Positions 1 through 6,428 are shown, numbered from the stretch's first letter. The stretch: DNA of 7,009 bases from JAAAOZ01 sp964496595 (GCA_964496595.1 CAZCAI010000204.1:1-7009), one strand, 5' to 3'. Notes: a model not told the origin generated them from the sequence alone. Program-made: numbers and translations.

Positions 1-321
1 ACCGCCTCGAAAGATCGGGCGGTAGGGGCGCAGTTGCGGGAGATGTATCGCAACGCCACGAAAGACGCGCTGCTGCTCATCGCCCGGCACATCGCCGACT
101 ACGACTACACCGCCACACTGCGCCGCGCCGGCCTGCCGCTGTTGCTCATCCGGGGCGCGCTGGACCAGGGGATCAACGCCGAGCTGGATTCGACGCTGGC
201 GGCGCTGGCGGCCGCGCCGCAGGGCCGCGTCGTCCCCCTGGACAAAGCCGGGCATTTCGCTAATATGGAGCAGCCGGAAGCGTTCAATCGCATCTTGGAA
301 ACGTTCCTGACACGGACGTAA
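1..321 (+). CDS. Alpha/beta hydrolase, C-terminal part (5' end outside window)
   Basis: The reading frame is open from the first base and ends at TAA 319-321, giving 106 residues; the true start lies upstream, and the TTG at 34 is only an internal codon. The fragment matches the last third of an alpha/beta hydrolase fold. A strand of the type LPLLLIRGALDQG (residues 45-57) carries the likely catalytic acid Asp55. The segment KAGHFANMEQPEAFN (82-96) carries the likely catalytic His85, followed by the usual final helix (FNRILETFL). In this superfamily the pattern 'G-H-x-x-x-x-E-x-P' before the last helix is typical of small-molecule esterases, epoxide hydrolases and C-C bond hydrolases. The nucleophile region is not in the window, so substrate class and even catalytic competence cannot be judged. 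It lies 59 bases before the ABC ATPase gene on the same strand and could belong to the same transcript. Confidence 0.85.
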   Translation, partial: TASKDRAVGAQLREMYRNATKDALLLIARHIADYDYTATLRRAGLPLLLIRGALDQGINAELDSTLAALAAAPQGRVVPLDKAGHFANMEQPEAFNRILETFLTRT

Positions 322-359
322 AAACCACGGGGCGCTAAACGAATGAGCCCCCGTCCGTG
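311..359 (+). other. Inverted repeat spanning the hydrolase stop codon
   Basis: CACGGACG (311-318) and CGTCCGTG (352-359) are perfect 8-base inverted copies. Inside them GGGGC (329-333) can pair with GCCCC (347-351), which makes a two-stage stem. The left arm is in the last codons of the hydrolase and the right arm lies 21 bases before the ATPase start. No T-run follows, so it is not a classical intrinsic terminator. It could be an attenuator, an mRNA processing or stability element, or chance pairing in GC-rich DNA. Confidence 0.35.
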
Positions 360-380
360 CGCTATGACGAGGAGATTCAT

Positions 381-1304
381 ATGATACGAACAGAAAATCT
401 GAGCAAACGCTTCGCCGGCCTGTTAGCCGTCGACAATCTGACCCTGGAGGTGGCCCAGGGCGAGGTTTTTGGCTTTCTTGGCCCCAACGGCGCGGGCAAG
501 ACGACGACCGTGCGGATGCTGACCGCGTTGGTCGCGCCAACCGGGGGCGCGGCGTGGGTCAACGGTCATCGCATCGGCGCAGAAGATCAGGCGGTGCGCG
601 CCGGTATCGGTTTGCTGACCGAAACCCCGGGCCTTTACCCGCGACTCAACGCCGAGCAGAACCTGAACCTGTTCGCCCAACTCCACGGCGTGGATGACGT
701 GCCGGGGCAGGTGCGCACGTACCTGACGCTGCTCGGGCTGTGGGATCGGCGCGCCGAGCCGGTGGGCGGCTTCTCCAAGGGGATGCAGCAAAAGCTCGCC
801 ATCGCCCGCGCGCTGCTCCACGAACCGCCGGTGCTTTTTCTGGATGAACCCACATCAGCGCTTGATCCCGAAGCCGCGCGCGTGGTGCGTGAGTTCGTCG
901 AAACCCTCAAGGGCCAGGGACGCACGATCTTTCTCTGCACCCATAACCTGAACGAAGCCGAGCGGCTGTGCGACCGCGTCGCGGTCATCAAACAGCGCCT
1001 GATCCGCGTCGACTCGCCCGAGATGTTGCGCCGTGGGATGTACGGCCAGTCGGTGCGCGTTTCGCTGCGGGCGACTCCGCCCGGCTTGATCGATTCTGTT
1101 GCGGCGCTCCCCTTCGTCAACGCCGTCTCACCCACCGCAGACGGCGTGCATGTCTCACTGGACGATCCCGAAACGAACAACCCCCACTTGATCCAGACCC
1201 TGATGGCAACCGGCGCAGCAGTCCAGTATGTGGAACGGGAAAAACAATCGCTGGAGCAGATCTATTTCGATCTGCTGCGCGAATCGGAGGCAGCGAATGA
1301 ATGA
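381..1304 (+). CDS. ABC transporter ATP-binding protein (ABC-2 exporter / DrrA-like type)
   Basis: This is the cytoplasmic ATPase of an ABC exporter, which powers the permease encoded next to it. The 307 residues contain every nucleotide-binding-domain motif in order: Walker A GPNGAGKT (34-41), a Q-loop region LLTETPGLY (78-86), the signature helix GFSKGMQQKLAIARAL (130-145), Walker B VLFLDEPTSALD (151-162) with catalytic Glu156, and the switch His188 in CTHNLNEAE. A C-terminal extension of about 80 residues follows, typical of drug, lipid or sodium exporters with separate ATPase and permease subunits. The Q-loop position holds Glu81 and not Gln, and the signature is FSKGM and not LSGGQ; both variants are seen in this subfamily as far as I recall. 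I chose ATG 381 because GAGGAG (369-374) sits 6 bases upstream; an upstream in-frame GTG at 357 has no such site. The substrate cannot be read from the ATPase. Confidence 0.95.
   Translation: MIRTENLSKRFAGLLAVDNLTLEVAQGEVFGFLGPNGAGKTTTVRMLTALVAPTGGAAWVNGHRIGAEDQAVRAGIGLLTETPGLYPRLNAEQNLNLFAQLHGVDDVPGQVRTYLTLLGLWDRRAEPVGGFSKGMQQKLAIARALLHEPPVLFLDEPTSALDPEAARVVREFVETLKGQGRTIFLCTHNLNEAERLCDRVAVIKQRLIRVDSPEMLRRGMYGQSVRVSLRATPPGLIDSVAALPFVNAVSPTADGVHVSLDDPETNNPHLIQTLMATGAAVQYVEREKQSLEQIYFDLLRESEAANE
1286..1290 (+). promoter_or_regulatory. Ribosome binding site of the ABC permease, inside the ATPase gene
   Basis: GGAGG lies 6 bases before ATG 1297. It decides the permease start against the longer in-frame reading from 1228, and it implies translational coupling, since the permease starts 8 bases before the end of the ATPase stop codon. 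Confidence 0.75.
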
Positions 1305-2082
1305 GAAACGCATCTGGGCCATCGCCCACAAGGAATGGCTGGACATGGGCAAGAACAAGCTGGTGCTGGTGATGATGGTCATCCTGCCGGTGTTGATGGT
1401 CGGGATGATCCTGGGCACGACATGGTTTATGGAGCGTGCTCCCGATCAAGAGTTCTCCGGTAACGGCCTCACCCTCCCGCCTGAACTGGCCCATCTCGAC
1501 GAAAGGACCGGCATGATAATCTTGCTGAACGACCAGTATATGTTCTACCTGCTGCTGATCGCACTGGCGCTGCCGGTTTATGTGGCGTCCTATAGCATCA
1601 TTGGCGAAAAAGAGACGCGCAGCCTGGAGCCGCTGCTGGCGACGCCGATCACCACAACCGAACTGCTGATCGGCAAAGTGATTGTCGCGGCTGTCCCGTC
1701 AGTGCTCTTGACATGGTTGAGTTTTATCTTGACCGCCGTGGGCTTGTACTTCATCACCAGTACGGAAGTCGTTGCCGCCCTGGTGCGCCCGGTATGGACG
1801 CTGAGTATGATACTGCATACGCCGCTGCTGGCGCTGCTCTCTACCTCATGTGGGGTGATCGCGTCGTCGCGGCTCAACGACCCACGCGCGGCGCAGCAGG
1901 TGACGGCGCTATTCGTTGTCCCCTTGATCGGCTTCAGCCTGGCCGTGCTGATCGGCGGAATTTACCTGAACACCACGATGATTATGGCGGCAACTGTAGT
2001 TTTGGCGCTGATCAATGCCGGCGTGCTCTGGCTGGCCGTGCGGCTCTTCCAACGCGAGAAAATCCTGACGCGCTGGAAATAG
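1297..2082 (+). CDS. ABC-2 type transporter permease, six transmembrane helices
   Basis: This is the membrane subunit of the exporter whose ATPase is encoded just before it. The 261-residue protein has six hydrophobic segments, at about residues 20-42, 82-102, 127-153, 168-190, 203-223 and 228-250, with an extracytoplasmic-type loop between the first two. The stretch EKETRSLEPLLATPIT (104-119), just after the second helix, is the hallmark of ABC-2 permeases: a cytoplasmic coupling element found in families that export drugs, polysaccharides, lipids or sodium. ATG 1297 is supported by GGAGG 6 bases upstream and an 8-base overlap with the ATPase stop. At 261 residues it is a compact single-domain permease; a working exporter would need a homodimer or another partner, and no second permease is visible here. 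The substrate is unknown. Confidence 0.93.
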   Translation: MNEKRIWAIAHKEWLDMGKNKLVLVMMVILPVLMVGMILGTTWFMERAPDQEFSGNGLTLPPELAHLDERTGMIILLNDQYMFYLLLIALALPVYVASYSIIGEKETRSLEPLLATPITTTELLIGKVIVAAVPSVLLTWLSFILTAVGLYFITSTEVVAALVRPVWTLSMILHTPLLALLSTSCGVIASSRLNDPRAAQQVTALFVVPLIGFSLAVLIGGIYLNTTMIMAATVVLALINAGVLWLAVRLFQREKILTRWK

Positions 2083-2097
2083 ACTACTTAATAGACT
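2078..2097 (+). repeat. Short direct repeat AATAGACT, two copies 12 bases apart
   Basis: AATAGACT occurs at 2078-2085, across the permease stop codon, and again at 2090-2097 in the 26-base gap before the serine hydrolase. The spacing is about one helical turn. It may be a small tandem duplication. No function is supported. Confidence 0.4.
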
Positions 2098-2108
2098 GTA
2101 GGTGCGTA

Positions 2109-3323
2109 ATGAAACCTTTTTGGAAAAAACTCAAGTTGTTTTTAGCGATAGGGCTTGGGGCGCTCATGATTGTGGGCATCCTGGGATTCCTCTATCTGCG
2201 TAACAGCGACGTATGGAAGATGCTCACGCTGTTCGATGACGAAACCCGCGTGGAGAATTTCCGCAACTTCCACACCATCTTTCCTGCGGAACCTATCCAT
2301 CCCGGAGATTCGGTGTGGGCTTTCGAAACCAACCTCAGACCCTTACCGGAGTTCTACACTTTCGAAGGCCAACAGCGCCGGATCGATGCGTTTCTCGAAG
2401 AAACCTCGACGACCGGGTTTGCGGTAGCCAGAGATGGGGAACTGTTGTATGAAGCGTATTTCGACGGTTACGGAGCGGACTCCTTGCCCACGTCTTTTTC
2501 CGTTGCCAAGTCCTTCGTCTCGGCTCTGGTAGGAGTTGCCATTGAGCAGGGATACATCGCCTCAGTGTGGGACCCTGTAGAGCGTTATGTGCCAGCCCTG
2601 GCCGGTACCGGGTACGGGCCGATTCCGCTGCACCATCTGTTGACGATGTCTTCTGGCGTGGCTTTTGATGAAGATTACGCCAACTCGCGCTCCGACGTTA
2701 ACATGCTGCCCGTGCAGGTTTTCGTCTTCAGAACCAGCCTGCCCGATCTCCTGAAAGAGGTGGAAATGGTCCGGGAGCCGGGAATATACAACACATATAG
2801 CAGCAGCGACACCCTGGTCTTGGGACTGGTCCTTGAGGGCGCGACCGGGATGTCGCCGGCACAGTTTCTGGAACAAACCATCTGGCAGCCGGCCGGCATG
2901 GAGTATCCGGCCTACTGGGGCGCTGATTCCCAGGGCCACATCCTGGCGTATGGATTCCTCTCGGCCTCTTTGCGCGACTATCTCCGGTTTGGGCGGCTCT
3001 ACTTGAACCAGGGGCAACGGGATGGCGAACAGATCATCCCCGCAGCCTGGGTTGCTCGCTCTGTAAATCCCCAAGAGACGCATTTGCAGCCCGGAGACAA
3101 TCCCCAGAGCCATTCGACCTTTGGGTATGGCTATCAGTGGTGGATTCCGGAGGATTCCCAGGGAGACTTGATGGCCATTGGGATTTGGGGACAATACATC
3201 TACGTGCATCCAGGATACGGCGTGGTGATCGCCAAGACCAGCGCCGATGGTAACTTTGATATGCAAGATCACGAAACGATTGAGGTTTTTCGCACTATAG
3301 CTAAATGGGCGGCAGAGCAATGA
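2109..3323 (+). CDS. Membrane-anchored serine hydrolase, class C beta-lactamase / PBP-like family
   Basis: This 404-residue protein belongs to the broad beta-lactamase family (Pfam PF00144 type), which includes D-aminopeptidases, esterases and 6-aminohexanoate-dimer (nylon oligomer) hydrolases. Residues 1-8 are basic, and 9-30 form one hydrophobic helix, a signal anchor that would put the catalytic domain outside the cytoplasm. The first motif S-x-x-K is SVAK (131-134): Ser131 is the expected nucleophile and Lys134 its base. The second motif is YSS (230-232) where class C beta-lactamases have YxN; Tyr230 is the expected catalytic tyrosine. The third motif region is probably GIWGQYIYV (358-366). 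YSS and WGQ suggest an esterase or amide hydrolase rather than an antibiotic-destroying beta-lactamase. ATG 2109 begins 26 bases after the permease stop with only a weak ribosome site (GTAGGTG). Its third codon positions look less GC-rich than its neighbours' by eye. Confidence 0.88.
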   Translation: MKPFWKKLKLFLAIGLGALMIVGILGFLYLRNSDVWKMLTLFDDETRVENFRNFHTIFPAEPIHPGDSVWAFETNLRPLPEFYTFEGQQRRIDAFLEETSTTGFAVARDGELLYEAYFDGYGADSLPTSFSVAKSFVSALVGVAIEQGYIASVWDPVERYVPALAGTGYGPIPLHHLLTMSSGVAFDEDYANSRSDVNMLPVQVFVFRTSLPDLLKEVEMVREPGIYNTYSSSDTLVLGLVLEGATGMSPAQFLEQTIWQPAGMEYPAYWGADSQGHILAYGFLSASLRDYLRFGRLYLNQGQRDGEQIIPAAWVARSVNPQETHLQPGDNPQSHSTFGYGYQWWIPEDSQGDLMAIGIWGQYIYVHPGYGVVIAKTSADGNFDMQDHETIEVFRTIAKWAAEQ

Positions 3324-4411
3324 TGGGTACAGTATTTATGATCAATCCATTTCACATCGCCATTGACCCGATGGAGCGGCTGCTGTTAGTCAACTTCGAG
3401 CAAGACCCCGATACCACCTATGTTGGGTTCGAGCCGCAGGTGTTCGATGATCCGGTCAACGGGACGGGGCATCTCGTCATCGGATGGCGGCAGGATGGCC
3501 GGGTGGACGTGTTCCACCAGCCCGGCCTGCACCTGGACGCGGCCAAGTACGACATCGCCGGCAAAGGGCTGGCGCACATGGTCGAGCGGGAGCTGGCCGG
3601 GGCGACCTACGCGGTGGATGACTTCGGGGTGCAAGCGCACTACGAATTCCAGGACATCCACAACCGGATGGTCATCATCAACATCCACGAGCAAAACCCC
3701 CGCGCGCGCAAGCCGTTTGGTCTGCTCGCGCCGATGGGCGACGCCGCAGAAGCGCCGTCGGCTATGCCGTTGGTGTTGCTGCACGATTTCTACTTCGTCA
3801 GGCAGCCGCACACGGCCTTCGAAATCAGCATCGGCGGCAAACGGCACCAACCGGATATATTGCCTATCCCAATGGATTTCATACGGATGTATTTCACGCG
3901 CTACAGCCCCAAGCCGCTCATCGCCACGCTCAATCCGGCGTTCGATGGTGAACTCGAACCGGTAGCCGTCGAGTTCGGAGCGACGGAAGCCAAAGTGCGC
4001 GAAACCGTACTCGCGTTGGAGTGGACCGGCGACAGACCGGCGCTCAAGCGGGTACTCCATCTGAACAAAGTCCACCCACTGGCGTTGCGCTTCGAGCCGG
4101 CGTTCCCGGACCTCCAGACGATGGCAGACGCTGCCCGCGTCGAAGGAAACTTTGAAATCGCAGGACATCCTTCTACCGGACGCATCGCCGGGAATTACAC
4201 CGTCGAGAAAAAGGACGGGGTGATCACAATCACTATGATCCCCGCGCAAGGGTGGCTGCCGCGCCCGACCAAGTTTTCGTTGCGCTTCCTGTATACAGTG
4301 GCGGCGGTTCTCAGAAAATGGCCAGCCACCTACGAATGGACAGCGCATCTTCAAGCGCAAGAAATCGGCGCATACACGATGCACTCGGCATGGCGCAGAA
4401 TCAAACAATGA
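3320..4411 (+). CDS. Unrecognised soluble protein, 363 residues
   Basis: I do not recognise this family with confidence. There is no signal peptide and no transmembrane helix, so it should be cytoplasmic. Many alternating hydrophobic/polar segments (for example 50-66, 94-124, 150-173, 227-259 and 298-307) suggest a mainly beta fold, possibly two sheet-rich halves split by a low-complexity, Ala-rich linker near 138-149. His, Asp and aromatic residues cluster at FHQPGLHLD (65-73) and HDFYFVRQPHTAFE (155-168), which could line a binding pocket. A two-domain lipocalin-like fold of the hydroxyneurosporene-synthase/AttH kind is one guess, not supported by a clear motif. The start is uncertain: ATG 3320 overlaps the previous stop as ATGA; in-frame ATGs at 3305, 3323 and 3338 are alternatives, and 3338 gives a natural start at MINPFHIAIDP. 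The tight link suggests it works with, or is dosed against, the serine hydrolase. Confidence 0.8.
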   Translation: MMGTVFMINPFHIAIDPMERLLLVNFEQDPDTTYVGFEPQVFDDPVNGTGHLVIGWRQDGRVDVFHQPGLHLDAAKYDIAGKGLAHMVERELAGATYAVDDFGVQAHYEFQDIHNRMVIINIHEQNPRARKPFGLLAPMGDAAEAPSAMPLVLLHDFYFVRQPHTAFEISIGGKRHQPDILPIPMDFIRMYFTRYSPKPLIATLNPAFDGELEPVAVEFGATEAKVRETVLALEWTGDRPALKRVLHLNKVHPLALRFEPAFPDLQTMADAARVEGNFEIAGHPSTGRIAGNYTVEKKDGVITITMIPAQGWLPRPTKFSLRFLYTVAAVLRKWPATYEWTAHLQAQEIGAYTMHSAWRRIKQ

Positions 4412-4426
4412 AAGCGTATCACCGCC

Positions 4427-4455
4427 CGACTATCCGACTAACGACTACCCGACTA
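4427..4455 (+). repeat. Four near-tandem copies of CGACTA in an intergenic spacer
   Basis: CGACTA occurs at 4427-4432, 4435-4440, 4442-4447 and 4450-4455, with starts 8, 7 and 8 bases apart, in the 63-base spacer between the unrecognised protein and the next membrane protein. The linking bases vary (TC, A, CC). The block ends just before the ribosome binding site AAGGAG. It may be a microsatellite-like slippage product or a repeated element of the genome. Binding of a regulator to four sites is possible but unsupported. Confidence 0.6.
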
Positions 4456-4460
4456 TCTTA

Positions 4461-4466
4461 AAGGAG
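4461..4466 (+). promoter_or_regulatory. Ribosome binding site AAGGAG
   Basis: A near-consensus Shine-Dalgarno sequence lies 8 bases before ATG 4475. It is among the strongest in the window, together with the one at 5053-5058, so the two small membrane proteins may be translated well relative to the upstream genes. Confidence 0.7.
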
Positions 4467-4474
4467 TACATTCA

Positions 4475-5023
4475 ATGGACATTCACGAAGCTCAACGCGA
4501 AATGCGCTCCGCCTTCTTGGGCGGATTTGCCGGACAACTGGTTTCCGGCCTGATCTGGCTCGTCGCCGCCGCGCTCGGTACCTGGGTCTCACCCGGGTAT
4601 GGGATGGCCGCGCTCTTTTTCGGCAGCATGGGCATCTTTCCGCTCACGCAGTTGGGCGTGCGGCTGATGGGACGGCCCGGTAAGGTCAGCCCGGAGAACA
4701 AACTGTGGGCACTGGGTTCGCAGACCGCTTTCACCGTGCCGCTCAACTTCCTGCTGGTGGGCGCGGCGACGCTGTATCAAGAGACTTGGTTCTTCCCAGC
4801 GGTGATGATCGTGGTCGGTTCGCACTACCTGCCCTTCATCACCCTGTACGGGATGAAGATGTTTGGCATCCTCGCCGCGCTGTTGGTGATCGCGGGAGCG
4901 GGACTCGCACTCTATGGCCCGGCAGTGTTCAGCCTGGGCGGATGGATGGGCGGCGTGCTTCTCGTCGTGTTTGCTTTCGCCGGCCGCGCGGCGGTGCTGC
5001 GCGAGGAAAGCGCCAGTGGGTGA
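4475..5023 (+). CDS. Small multipass membrane protein, DUF7010-like (tentative)
   Basis: The 182-residue protein has a short polar N-terminus (MDIHEAQREMR) and about six hydrophobic segments, at roughly 14-38, 42-64, 84-101, 106-126, 129-149 and 154-174, covering most of its length. Gly-rich helices and the pattern IFPLTQLGVRLMGRP (54-68), followed by a loop and QTAFTVPLNFLL (83-94), recall from memory the DUF7010 family of uncharacterised bacterial membrane proteins; this family match is tentative. No catalytic or transport motif is evident. ATG 4475 is supported by AAGGAG 8 bases upstream. It stands 63 bases after the unrecognised soluble protein and 41 bases before a second small membrane protein, all on one strand. 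It could be an accessory subunit or a regulator in the membrane; nothing in the sequence chooses between these. Confidence 0.85.
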   Translation: MDIHEAQREMRSAFLGGFAGQLVSGLIWLVAAALGTWVSPGYGMAALFFGSMGIFPLTQLGVRLMGRPGKVSPENKLWALGSQTAFTVPLNFLLVGAATLYQETWFFPAVMIVVGSHYLPFITLYGMKMFGILAALLVIAGAGLALYGPAVFSLGGWMGGVLLVVFAFAGRAAVLREESASG

Positions 5024-5052
5024 ACGAGGAAAATCAAAATTAAAAGTTATTG

Positions 5053-5058
5053 AAGGAG
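5053..5058 (+). promoter_or_regulatory. Ribosome binding site AAGGAG deciding the start at 5065
   Basis: AAGGAG lies 6 bases before ATG 5065. An upstream in-frame TTG at 5050 would place this site inside the coding sequence, so 5065 is the better start. The preceding 30 bases (5024-5053) are noticeably A/T-rich. Confidence 0.7.
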
Positions 5059-5064
5059 CATCGG

Positions 5065-5385
5065 ATGCCAACCAAAGATAAATTTCACCAAGTTAGTCAG
5101 AACGATTACAAGGGACGGTTGATGTCGTGCCTGAATGGGCCGGGCGAGTTCTTCGCCAACAACTCTCTCGCCTACATCCTGTCGCTTTCCAGCGCCGGCA
5201 CTGCAGTCGGTATCTTCGCCGCCCGCGCAATAACATCGCGTGGCCTGAGGCGCCTTGGATGGGCGATCTTGTCCGCTCTTGAGGCCGTGATCTTCATCGG
5301 CATCATCGTCGTCACGGAAGAGGTGAGTCAGGACAATCGCGGCAAACGCACCGCTTTAAACGCGCTCAAAAAGGATTCAGCATGA
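5065..5385 (+). CDS. Unrecognised small membrane protein, two predicted helices
   Basis: This 106-residue protein has a polar, Lys-containing N-terminus (1-34), two hydrophobic segments at about 35-56 and 65-83 separated by a basic turn (SRGLRRLG), and a charged C-terminal tail (84-106) ending in KKDSA. With both hydrophobic segments crossing the membrane it would form a hairpin with both ends on the same side, and the basic connecting loop favours the cytoplasm for that loop. I do not recognise the family and see no enzymatic motif. ATG 5065 is chosen from AAGGAG 6 bases upstream. Its stop overlaps the start of the following alpha/beta hydrolase as ATGA (5382-5385), a sign of coupled translation, so the two products are probably needed together. 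Confidence 0.75.
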   Translation: MPTKDKFHQVSQNDYKGRLMSCLNGPGEFFANNSLAYILSLSSAGTAVGIFAARAITSRGLRRLGWAILSALEAVIFIGIIVVTEEVSQDNRGKRTALNALKKDSA

Positions 5386-6335
5386 AAACACTCGTGACTA
5401 TCATCAAATGGCTCTTACCAGGGCTACTGCTCCTGCTGTTGCTTCTGATTGCCGGTAGCAGCATCAACCACCGGTTGCAAACGCCGCACGAAGAGGCCGC
5501 CTATCCCCCGCCGGGGGAAATGGTAGCGGTGAATGGATACCGGCTGCACGTCTACGCCGAAGGGGAGGGCGATCTGACGCTCGTTTTTATGGCGGGCAGC
5601 GGCACCACCGCCCCAACCCTGGATTTCAGGGGCCTCTATAGCCGCTTGTCCGATGATTACCGCGCGGTCGTCGTGGAGCGGGCCGGATACGGCTGGAGCG
5701 AGGATAGTGACGGCGCGTCCCGCGACATCGATACGGTGCTCGGCGAAACCCGCCTGGCGCTGGAATTGGCCGGGGAAAGCCCGCCCTACGTCCTGTTGCC
5801 CCACTCGATGAGCGGCCTGGAAGCCCTGCATTGGGCCAACCGCTATCCCGACGAAGTGGCCGCCATTATCGGGCTGGACCCGGCGACGCCTCCCATCTAT
5901 GCGCTAATGCCGCCGCCGCGCCTACAACTTGCGTTGGTCGCCTTCACCGGCAAGACCGGCCTGCTGCGCCTTGCGCCTTCTATCTGTCTCGAATCACCTG
6001 CTGCAGACTATTTGACCGAGGACGAAATATCGGCCTACTGCTCGATCATGTACCGGCGTACTCTTACCGCTGATATGCGGGCCGAAGTCGAAGCGACCCA
6101 GGCCAACGCCGAACAAGTCGCCGCCGAAGGGATTCCCGACGTGCCCTTCTACGTCTTCGTCTCCAATGGCGATGGCTTGCCTATGGACAACTGGGGCGAG
6201 GTTTTGATAGACTACACCGAGGCCGCCGGAGGGCAATACACACAGCTCGATGTGGGGCACTATGTCCACAACGAAGCCGCCGACCTGATCGCCGAGGAGA
6301 GCCGGGAATTTTTGCAGCAAATCGCGTCAGAGTGA
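5382..6335 (+). CDS. Membrane-anchored alpha/beta hydrolase
   Basis: This complete 317-residue hydrolase begins with a strongly hydrophobic helix (6-25, with eight Leu in a row) after one Lys and another Lys at 9, a signal anchor that would hold the catalytic domain outside the cytoplasm. The fold elements follow in order: VNGYRLHVYAEG (49-60), the oxyanion-hole strand LVFMAGSG (67-74), VVVERAGYGWSE (96-107), the nucleophile elbow PHSMSG (140-145) with Ser142, the likely acid Asp264 in FVSNGDG, and the catalytic His293 in VGHYVHNE. The elbow lacks the usual first Gly of GxSxG (Pro replaces it) and has Ser in place of the usual second Gly of GHSMGG. Homologues with PHS-type elbows resemble proline-iminopeptidase or haloalkane-dehalogenase-like esterases; the substrate is unknown. 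It starts 4 bases inside the stop of the previous gene with no strong ribosome site of its own, so translation is probably coupled. Confidence 0.92.
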   Translation: MKTLVTIIKWLLPGLLLLLLLLIAGSSINHRLQTPHEEAAYPPPGEMVAVNGYRLHVYAEGEGDLTLVFMAGSGTTAPTLDFRGLYSRLSDDYRAVVVERAGYGWSEDSDGASRDIDTVLGETRLALELAGESPPYVLLPHSMSGLEALHWANRYPDEVAAIIGLDPATPPIYALMPPPRLQLALVAFTGKTGLLRLAPSICLESPAADYLTEDEISAYCSIMYRRTLTADMRAEVEATQANAEQVAAEGIPDVPFYVFVSNGDGLPMDNWGEVLIDYTEAAGGQYTQLDVGHYVHNEAADLIAEESREFLQQIASE

Positions 6336-6349
6336 CAAACGTCAATACC

Positions 6350-6375
6350 AAGCGGCGAGCTTCGGCTCGTCGCTT
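6350..6375 (+). terminator. Hairpin with UUCG loop after the hydrolase, probable terminator
   Basis: AAGCGGCGAGC (6350-6360) pairs with GCTCGTCGCTT (6365-6375) around the loop TTCG, giving an 11-base-pair stem with a single G-U pair. UUCG is an exceptionally stable tetraloop. It starts 14 bases after the hydrolase stop. The following T-run is short (the end of the stem plus one T), so intrinsic termination may be partial, or the hairpin may mainly protect the 3' end of the message. Confidence 0.7.
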
Positions 6376-6428
6376 TGAGGCTTGATTCCCCCGCTAAAGT
6401 GAGGCGTCCCCAAAATAGGAGATTTTCT

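Noticed and set aside
1708..1730. TTGACA at 1708-1713 resembling a -35 promoter element
   Set aside because: It lies inside the permease coding sequence and no -10-like hexamer follows at 16-18 bases.
2562..3320. Reverse-strand ORF of 252 codons opposite the serine hydrolase
   Set aside because: The forward frame carries clear S-x-x-K and Tyr motifs of a known family; the reverse frame has no recognisable domain.
3386..4408. Reverse-strand ORF of 340 codons opposite the unrecognised 363-residue protein
   Set aside because: Long open antisense frames are common in GC-rich DNA. Its product is very Arg/His-rich, with no sensible domain pattern, whereas the forward frame has a start-stop overlap with its neighbour and a balanced composition.
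6376..6428. Possible promoter before the short leader ORF
   Set aside because: TTGAGG at 6375 and TAAAGT at 6395 are separated by only 14 bases, and TTGATT at 6382 has no partner at a usable distance.
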